This document shows, one piece after another, positions 26,531-32,305 of a stretch of 64,000 nucleotides of DNA. Location: contig JACPUC010000026.1 in the NCBI GenBank assembly GCA_016192455.1, positions 1 to 64,000 on the forward strand. The letters are read 5' to 3'. The DNA comes from Candidatus Tectimicrobiota bacterium (lineage in GTDB: Bacteria; JACPUC01). Made by a program: the position numbers and the translations under genes. Positions within the stretch are counted from its first letter, which is position 1, and the number at the start of each line of letters is the position of its first letter. Under the pieces are notes generated by a model. The model ran no database searches. It worked only from the letters and a program-made list of their open reading frames with translations, and was not told the DNA's origin.

Positions 26531-27145
26531 TTAGACCCCCTCTCGGCTGGCGCGCAGCGTTTGGTTCAGCAGCGCCAGGTCCTCTTCGAAGCGGAACCGC
26601 GGGTGCTGCTCCCGAACCGCCTGCGGAATTTCCCAGGCGGTGATGCAGTCGGAGTACCACTGGTAGCCTTTGCCCGGTGGCTTGCCGAAGTCGCGTCCGG
26701 CGGCGCGGAGCATGCGCATCATCGGCTGGCAGCACTCCACGCCGCAGCCGGTCAAGGTGCCGGTGAGGCGGGAAAGGTCGCCGGGGTTTTGCGCCCCCTC
26801 GAGCACCGCCGCTGCCAGCTCGTCGGCGCGTGTGCCGGTGCAGAAGCAGACGATCTGCTCCGGGTTGATCTTGGCCCGGGCGCAGAGCGCCTCGATCTCC
26901 TCCCGGTTGTACTTGCCGGCGTCGAGGCCGATGGTGTACGGCTCCACGGGCACCATGTCGATGCAGCGCTCCGGGCAGCGCTGCTCGCAGTTCCAGCAGC
27001 CAGGACAGTGCGTCTCGTCGATGACCGGCAGCAGACGGTCTCGTTTCTCCATCGTAATCGCCAGGGTCGGGCAGACGTGGGCGCAGATGGCGCAGCCCGT
27101 ACATTCATCCGCCCGCACTTTGGCTACCAGATTGACCACACGCAT
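26531..27145 (-). CDS. Ferredoxin with two [4Fe-4S] motifs plus BFD-like [2Fe-2S] domain
   Basis: 204 residues. The N-terminal part has two cluster-binding cysteine sets, CTGCAICAHVCP (about 16-27) and CPGCWNCEQRCP (about 48-59), typical of bacterial 2x[4Fe-4S] ferredoxins. The middle part contains VCFCTGTRADEL and, about 30 residues later, TGCGVECCQP. That CxC...CxxxC arrangement is like the BFD-type [2Fe-2S] domain found in electron-transfer proteins and nitrite-reductase partners. The C-terminal 50 residues are unfamiliar. The ATG at 27145 follows GGGGAG; the track's longer start lacks this. First gene of the minus-strand operon and the likely electron carrier for its partners. Confidence 0.85.
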   Translation of the reverse strand: MRVVNLVAKVRADECTGCAICAHVCPTLAITMEKRDRLLPVIDETHCPGCWNCEQRCPERCIDMVPVEPYTIGLDAGKYNREEIEALCARAKINPEQIVCFCTGTRADELAAAVLEGAQNPGDLSRLTGTLTGCGVECCQPMMRMLRAAGRDFGKPPGKGYQWYSDCITAWEIPQAVREQHPRFRFEEDLALLNQTLRASREGV

Positions 27146-27230
27146 GCTGATCTCCCCTTGAACGCCGGGTTGGGAGAACACCTCGCTAGAGTGAGTGACT
27201 TCCTCGGCTACTCCCCCGACTTGCATCAGG

Positions 27231-27270
27231 GGGGAGAGTTTCGATCTCGATAGAGTCTGAAACTCTCTCC
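27231..27270. promoter_or_regulatory. Inverted repeat in the divergent intergenic region
   Basis: GGGGAGAGTTTC (27231-27242) and GAAACTCTCTCC (27259-27270) are inverted with one mismatch across a 16-base spacer. It lies about 85 bases upstream of the ferredoxin start in the 390-base divergent region, so it could be an operator or an RNA hairpin. It has no T-run. Confidence 0.4.
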
Positions 27271-27376
27271 TTCTCCCATCGTAGGAGGAGCACCCACGCC
27301 TACCCGCAATCTACAAAGCGGCGCCTGAAAACTCAAGCTGCAATTGTTGCTGCCTGCAGCAGCGGCTGCGTGGCAA

Positions 27377-27405
27377 TTGACAGCGGGCGCAAGAATTGCT
27401 CTCAT
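27377..27405 (+). promoter_or_regulatory. Candidate promoter for the amidase-grdE-grdB operon
   Basis: A perfect TTGACA (27377-27382), a 17-base spacer and TCTCAT (27400-27405) lie about 130 bases upstream of the isochorismatase-fold gene. The -35 is consensus; the -10 matches at four positions. Confidence 0.5.
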
Positions 27406-27535
27406 AGGCGGAGGTCGTCCCGAGGGGCGCCGCGGCAGGGCTCGTGCTTGCCCCAGGCGGAGGCGAGTGGAGAGCCACGAACGTATGGGAAGCTGGGACG
27501 AGAGCCAGCCCCATCATGCAGGCGGGAGGAGAGCC

Positions 27536-28174
27536 ATGAAGCCGGAAGATATCTATGCCCGCTTTGGGATCGGCACGCAGCGCGTTGGTTTCGGCAACAC
27601 GCCGGCCATCCTCGTCATTGACATGCAGCGCGACTTCTTCGACGAGAACGCCTCCACCGGCGGCGTGGAGACGGCGGCCCACGGCCCCATCGCCAAGCTC
27701 CTCGAGGCGGCGCGCACCGCCGGCGTCCACGTCATCTACACCCAGCAGGGGCACCGCGACGACATGGCCGACGGACCCCGCTGGGTCGACAAGTTCCCCG
27801 GCTTGAAGCGCGGCGGCCTGCGCACCGGCAGCACGGGCGCGCAGATCGTCCACGAGCTGGCGCCGCAGCAGGGGGACTACGTGGTTGAGAAGCGCCGCCC
27901 TAGCGGCTTTTTCCAGACCGACCTCGACCTCTACCTGCGCTCCCTCGGCGTGGATACGGTCATCGTCACCGGCTGCACCACCAGCGGCTGCGTGCGGGCG
28001 ACGGCGGTGGACGCCTTCTCGTACAACTACCGCGTCATCGTGCCGCGCGAGTGCGTCGCCGACCGCGCCCCGGAGCCGACCGAGGCGAACCTCTTCGACA
28101 TCAACATGAAGTACGGCGACGTGCTAAAGCTTGCTGAGGTGCTCGACTACCTGAAGGCCCTCAAGAAGAGCTAA
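27536..28174 (+). CDS. Isochorismatase-fold hydrolase (cysteine amidase type)
   Basis: 212 residues. The cysteine-hydrolase triad is visible: Asp in AILVIDMQRDFF (about residue 27), Lys in VEKRRPSGFFQTDLDLYLRS (about 120) and the nucleophile Cys in IVTGCTTSGCVRATAVDA (about 150-155). This superfamily includes N-carbamoylsarcosine amidase, nicotinamidase, ureidoacrylate amidase and isochorismatase. The CTTSGCVRA motif is shared with N-carbamoylsarcosine amidase but also with many uncharacterised members. The ATG follows GGGAGGAG. It is the first gene before the GrdE-like and GrdB-like genes; an amidase releasing an amine or acid for the reductase is a reasonable but unproven idea. Confidence 0.88.
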   Translation: MKPEDIYARFGIGTQRVGFGNTPAILVIDMQRDFFDENASTGGVETAAHGPIAKLLEAARTAGVHVIYTQQGHRDDMADGPRWVDKFPGLKRGGLRTGSTGAQIVHELAPQQGDYVVEKRRPSGFFQTDLDLYLRSLGVDTVIVTGCTTSGCVRATAVDAFSYNYRVIVPRECVADRAPEPTEANLFDINMKYGDVLKLAEVLDYLKALKKS

Positions 28175-28223
28175 GGCGTCCGGCGCGACATCACAGCGGC
28201 GCGCGCCCACCGAGGAAGGCGCG

Positions 28224-29492
28224 GTGAGACTGGAGCTGCACCACCACCAAGTCAGCGGCATCAGCTTCGGCGAGGCGACCGGGCTCGGCGCCGGAATGCT
28301 GACGATCAACCGCGAGGAGCTGAGCGCGCTGCTGTTGGCCGACGAGCGCCTTGCGGCGGTCTCCTTCGACCTCGCCGCGCCCGGCGAGGACTGCCGGATC
28401 ATCCAGGTCTGGGATGTGGTCGAGGCGCGCTACCGCGGCGACGGCGCGAACTTCCCCGGCATCCTGGGACCAATCGAGGCGGTGGGACGCGGCGTGACGC
28501 ATACCCTGAAAGGGATGGGCGTCGTCATCACCAATCCCTCGTCCAGGGGACCGGAGGCGAAGGTGATCGACATGGCCGGCCTGGGCGCCGAGTGGGGACT
28601 CTACGGCCGGCTGCATCACCTCGTCGTGCAGCCGCAACCCGCCCCCGGCCTGCCGGCCCCGGAGCTCCTCTACGCCCTGCGCAAGGCCCAGGTGGCCGCC
28701 GCTGTTTACCTGGCGCGGGCAGCCGCCGCCGCGCGCGCCGATGAAGTCGAGGTGTTCGACCTGCCCCCCCTCGGCAGCCGCCCCGACGCGGACTCCGGCC
28801 TGCCGCGCGTCGCCTACGTCTTCCAGATTCACTCCCACCAGCGCCCCACCGAGGACGCCGAGCCGGTCCTCTACGGCAACAACGTGCGCAACTTCCTGCC
28901 GACCATCCTGCACCCCAACGAGGTGCTCGACGGCGCCCTGGTGCGCTCGTACTACCGCAAGGGGTTCGAGACCTACACGGTGCAGAACCACCCGATCATC
29001 AGGGAGATGTACGCGCGCCACGGCAAGGAGCTGGAGTTCGCCGGCGTCGTCGCCACGGTGGCGCACCAGACCGAGCCGGAACGCCTGCAGAGCGCGGCGA
29101 TGGCGGCGAACCTGGTGGCCGAGGTGCTGGGCGCGAACGGCGCGGTGCTCACCAAGACCGGCGGCGGCGCGCCGCACATCGACATGGCGCAGATTGCCGA
29201 ACTGCTCGAAGCACGCGGCGTGGCGACGGTGATGATGGCCATGGACATGTCGGTTGACGGCAGCGCGGAGGGGGGCTCGCTCTTCAGCTTCCCCGGCGCC
29301 GACGCCATCGTCAACTACGGCTTTTCCCCCTCGCCCCTGGCGCTCCCCCCCGCCGCGCGCATCATCGGCGGAGCGCCGGAGACGCTCGTTTACGGCCGCC
29401 CGGCCAGCGGCGCCATCGAGGTCGATCTCGAGGTCCTCGCCGGCGCCGAGAACCCCATCGGCGCCAACCGCGTCATGGCGGCGCACTATTGA
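28224..29492 (+). CDS. GrdE-like protein (glycine/sarcosine/betaine reductase component B alpha/beta family) without pyruvoyl cysteine
   Basis: 422 residues from GTG 28224 after GAGGAAGG. The whole protein follows the GrdE proprotein: MRLELHHHQVSGISFGEATG, LTINREELSALLL, DLAAPGEDCRIIQVWDVVEARY, QNHPIIREMYARHGKELEF, LGANGAVLTKTGGG and NPIGANRVMAAHY. In known reductases this chain is cut at an internal cysteine that becomes the pyruvoyl group binding the substrate amine. Here the only cysteine is near residue 56, and the region that should hold the pyruvoyl cysteine reads GVVATVAHQTEPERLQ. So it probably stays uncleaved and without the cofactor. It is followed by the GrdB-like selenoprotein gene after a repeat element. 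Confidence 0.85.
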   Translation: MRLELHHHQVSGISFGEATGLGAGMLTINREELSALLLADERLAAVSFDLAAPGEDCRIIQVWDVVEARYRGDGANFPGILGPIEAVGRGVTHTLKGMGVVITNPSSRGPEAKVIDMAGLGAEWGLYGRLHHLVVQPQPAPGLPAPELLYALRKAQVAAAVYLARAAAAARADEVEVFDLPPLGSRPDADSGLPRVAYVFQIHSHQRPTEDAEPVLYGNNVRNFLPTILHPNEVLDGALVRSYYRKGFETYTVQNHPIIREMYARHGKELEFAGVVATVAHQTEPERLQSAAMAANLVAEVLGANGAVLTKTGGGAPHIDMAQIAELLEARGVATVMMAMDMSVDGSAEGGSLFSFPGADAIVNYGFSPSPLALPPAARIIGGAPETLVYGRPASGAIEVDLEVLAGAENPIGANRVMAAHY

Positions 29493-29544
29493 GCGGTGCG
29501 CATTGACGTGGCGCGTCGAGCAGCAGGCTGATTTTTTCTTTGGT

Positions 29545-29636
29545 GGGGAATCATTGATCCCCCACACCCCCTCTCCGCGCGAGCTGCACAGCAGCTCGCG
29601 TAGTCGGGGTGCGCGAGGGGACGAGGTTCCCTCGCA
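29545..29636. repeat. Intergenic palindromic repeat, copy A
   Basis: This 92-base block recurs, about 80 percent identical by eye, at 60959-61052. It contains TCATTGATCCCCCACACCCC, an inner hairpin (GCGAGCTG with CAGCTCGC) and GGGGTGCGCGAGGGG...CCCTCGCA. It lies between the grdE-like and grdB-like genes, which are otherwise expected to be adjacent. Confidence 0.75.
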
Positions 29637-29667
29637 GACAAAAAACGATCTCCCGAAAGGCCGCACC

Positions 29668-31008
29668 ATGGCAGGCCCTTTGCGCATCGTTCACTACCTC
29701 AACCAGTTCTTCGGGCAGCTCGGCGGCGAGGAGGCGGCGGGCGCGGCGCCGCAAGCGCGCGACGGCGCCATCGGGCCGGGGCTGGCGATCGTGAAGCTGC
29801 TGGAACAGCGGCGCTGCGAAAGCGGCGAACTTGCGGCCGAAGTGGTCGGCACGGTCATCTGCGGCGACAACTACTTCATCGAGACGCCGACCGCCGGCGA
29901 CGAGGTCTTTGCGCTCATCGCCCCCTATCGCCCGCGGCTCCTCATCGCCGGGCCGGCGTTCAACGCGGGGCGCTACGGCATCGCCTGCGCGGCGGTCTGC
30001 AAGATGATCGGCGACAAGCTCGGCATCCCCGCAGTCACCGGCATGCACGAGGAGAACCCCGGCGTCGACATGTACCGCCGGGACGTCGTCATCGTGCGCA
30101 GCGGCGCGAGCGCCCGCGCCATGCTCCCCACGATGGAGCGCATGTTGACGGTGGCGCTGAAGCTGGTGCGCGGCGAAGCGCTCGCTCCGGCCCGCCTGGA
30201 GGGCACCTTCGCCCAGGGCCGCGTGCGCAACGAGCTGGCCGCCGAGACCGGCGCGCGGCGCGCCGTCGCCATGCTCCTAGCCAAGCTGCGCGGTGAAACG
30301 CCGACCACGGAGCTGGAGCTGCCGCGCTTCGAGAAGGTGCGTCCGGCGCCCGCCATCGTGGACCTCACGACCGCCACCATCGCTCTGGTGACGGACGGCG
30401 GCCTCGTCCCCCTGGGAAACCCCGACGGCATCGAGTCCATCTCGGCGACGAAGTTCGGCGTCTACGACATCGGCGGCGCCGAGCGTCTCGAAGCGTCGCG
30501 CTACGAGTCAGTGCACCGCGGCTACGACGTGCGCTACGTGAACGCCGACCCCCAGCGCCTGCTGCCGGTGGATGTGCTGCGCGAGCTGGAGCGCGACAAG
30601 CGCATCGGCAGGCTGCACCCGCGCTTCTACTCGACGACCGGCGTCGCCACGACGCTGCGCAACAGCCGCGCCCTCGGTGCCGCCATGGCGGAGCGCCTGC
30701 GATCGGAGGGGGTGCAGGCGGTCATCCTCACCTCGACGTGAGGCACGAGCACCCGCTGCGGCGCAGCGATCGCCAAGGAACTCGAACGCGCCGGCCTGCC
30801 GACGGCGCAGGTCTGCACCATGACGCCGGTGGCCAAGACCGTCGGCTCGCCGCGCATTGTTCCCGCCGCCGGCATCGTCCACCCGCTGGGCAACGCCCAG
30901 GCCACGCCGGAGGCTGAGCAGAAGCTGCGGCGCGACATCATCCGGCGCGCTCTCCAGGCCCTGCAAGCCGACGTGACGGAGAGCACCGTCTTTCCCGCGC
31001 AGAGCTAG
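29668..31008 (+). CDS. GrdB-like selenoprotein (component B gamma family), TGA read as selenocysteine
   Basis: 447 codons, 446 residues, with an in-frame TGA at 30739-30741 as codon 358. The track stops there and lists the rest as a separate ORF (30820..31008), but the frame continues without another stop to TAG 31006. The protein matches GrdB along its length: IVHYLNQFFGQLGGEE, VGTVICGDNYFIE, LIAGPAFNAGRYGIACAAV, GIPAVTGMHEENPGVDMYRR, then VQAVILTSTUGTSTRCGAAI and MTPVAKTVGSPRIVPAAGI. Canonical GrdB has U in TSTUGTCTRCGA at nearly the same position (about 350 of 436). One change is the Cys three residues after U, which is Ser here; the later Cys is kept. A hairpin follows the TGA. In known reductases this Sec attacks the substrate carbon. 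Start follows AAAGG. Confidence 0.9.
30739..30768 (+). promoter_or_regulatory. Selenocysteine UGA and candidate bacterial SECIS hairpin
   Basis: Twelve bases after TGA, CGCTGC and GCAGCG form a perfect 6-bp stem (30754-30768) closed by the triloop GGC, with a G as the first loop base. In E. coli fdhF the minimal SELB-binding hairpin starts about 11 bases after UGA and needs a G near the start of the loop, so position and apex fit. Confidence 0.65.
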
Positions 31009-31105
31009 CGCCCCCTCGCCGGGAGGGCCGCGCCCGCCGCAGCAGAGCCCGCCGCCGGCAGGTTGCGGGGATCGCCGGCGCCCTCCTCGTTGAGAACCAG
31101 CCTGC

Positions 31106-32305
31106 ATGAGCACCTTCCGTCTCCTCCACACTTCCGACGTGCACCTCGACACCTCCTTCTCCGGCTCCGGCTTCAGCACCAGCCAGGGACAGGCCCTGCG
31201 CGCCCACATCCGCCGAACGTTCCTGGGGATCATTGAGCTGGCCCTGAAGGAGGACGTGCAGGCGCTGCTCATCGCCGGCGACCTCTACGAAGCCGACCGC
31301 GTCACGCCCGACACGGTGAAGTTCCTCGACAGCCAGTTTCGCCGCCTCGGGGAGCGTCCCGTCGTCATTGCGCCGGGCAATCATGATCCCTGCACGCCAA
31401 CGTCGCCCTACCGGCAGCATGATTGGCCCGCGAACGTGCGCATCTTCCACAGCGACGAGCCGGCCTGCTTCGATCTCGGCCTGGCACAGGTGCACGGCCT
31501 CGCCCACCTGCACGCTGACGAGCGGCGCAACCTGATGCAGCGCCTGCGCGCTGCATCCGGCCCAGCCTTGCAACTCGCCCTCCTGCACGCCTCCGACACG
31601 CGCTTCGACTTTGCCGCCAAACAGCGGTACGCCCCCTTCCATCCCGACGACCTGGCGGGGCGCGGCTTCCACTACATTGCCCTGGGACACTACCACCGCT
31701 GCTACCGCGTTGACGCACCCCTGGGGGGCGGGACGGCGCTGCTTGGCGTCGCCGCAGTGGACGCGGCGCAGTCGATGAGCGCCGCCTGGTACTGCGGCTG
31801 CCCACAGGCGCGCGGCTTTGATGAGCCGGAGGACTGCTCCTGCCTCCTCGTTACCCTGCATGATGAGGGGAGCGCGCCGCGCGTCGAGGTCCGGCAGCAG
31901 CCCACAGGCGGCAAGCGCTTCCTCTCCGGCGAGCTTGACTGCACGAGCCACGACCACAGCGCGGCGCTCATCGCCGCCATCCGCGCTTGGATCATGGAGC
32001 GCCAGGCGGGCGACGATGCAGTGCGGCTGCGCTTGACCGGCGAGCAGTCCCCCACGCTGCGCCTGGAGCTGCACGGCATCCTCGAACAGTGCCGCGACGC
32101 CGCCTTTGCCCTGAAGCTCGTCAACACCCTGCGGCCCGCCTACGACCTCGAGGCCCTGGCGGAGGAGGACTCGCTGCGCGGCGCCTTCGTGCGCACCCTG
32201 CGGGAGCGGCTCGCCGGCGCGGAGGATGAGGAGCGGCCCCTGATCGAGCGGGCCTTGCAGTTCGGGCTCGACGCCTTTGCCGACCGCGAGCTGGTGATCC
32301 CATGA
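31106..32305 (+). CDS. YhaO/SbcD-like DNA-repair metallophosphoesterase
   Basis: 399 residues with the five calcineurin-like phosphoesterase motifs of Mre11/SbcD nucleases: LLHTSDVHLDT, IAGDLYEAD, IAPGNHDP, LALLHAS and ALGHYHR. The N-terminal 240 residues are the nuclease domain; the remainder is a capping region with no family-wide motif. It is coupled to the YhaN-like ATPase gene by a four-base overlap, the same pairing as SbcD-SbcC or YhaO-YhaN, so the two products probably form one DNA-end-processing complex. The start ATG at 31106 lacks a strong ribosome-binding site. Confidence 0.9.
   Translation: MSTFRLLHTSDVHLDTSFSGSGFSTSQGQALRAHIRRTFLGIIELALKEDVQALLIAGDLYEADRVTPDTVKFLDSQFRRLGERPVVIAPGNHDPCTPTSPYRQHDWPANVRIFHSDEPACFDLGLAQVHGLAHLHADERRNLMQRLRAASGPALQLALLHASDTRFDFAAKQRYAPFHPDDLAGRGFHYIALGHYHRCYRVDAPLGGGTALLGVAAVDAAQSMSAAWYCGCPQARGFDEPEDCSCLLVTLHDEGSAPRVEVRQQPTGGKRFLSGELDCTSHDHSAALIAAIRAWIMERQAGDDAVRLRLTGEQSPTLRLELHGILEQCRDAAFALKLVNTLRPAYDLEALAEEDSLRGAFVRTLRERLAGAEDEERPLIERALQFGLDAFADRELVIP

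Noticed and set aside
27400-27535. Guanidine or other riboswitch upstream of the amidase gene
   Set aside because: GGGACGAG appears at 27494-27501, but the remaining conserved blocks of guanidine-I/II/III and other known classes are missing.
30739-30741. TGA as a true stop making grdB a pseudogene
   Set aside because: The downstream frame stays open and matches the GrdB C-terminus precisely, the position equals the known Sec site, and a hairpin follows. A random nonsense mutation would not fall on exactly this codon.
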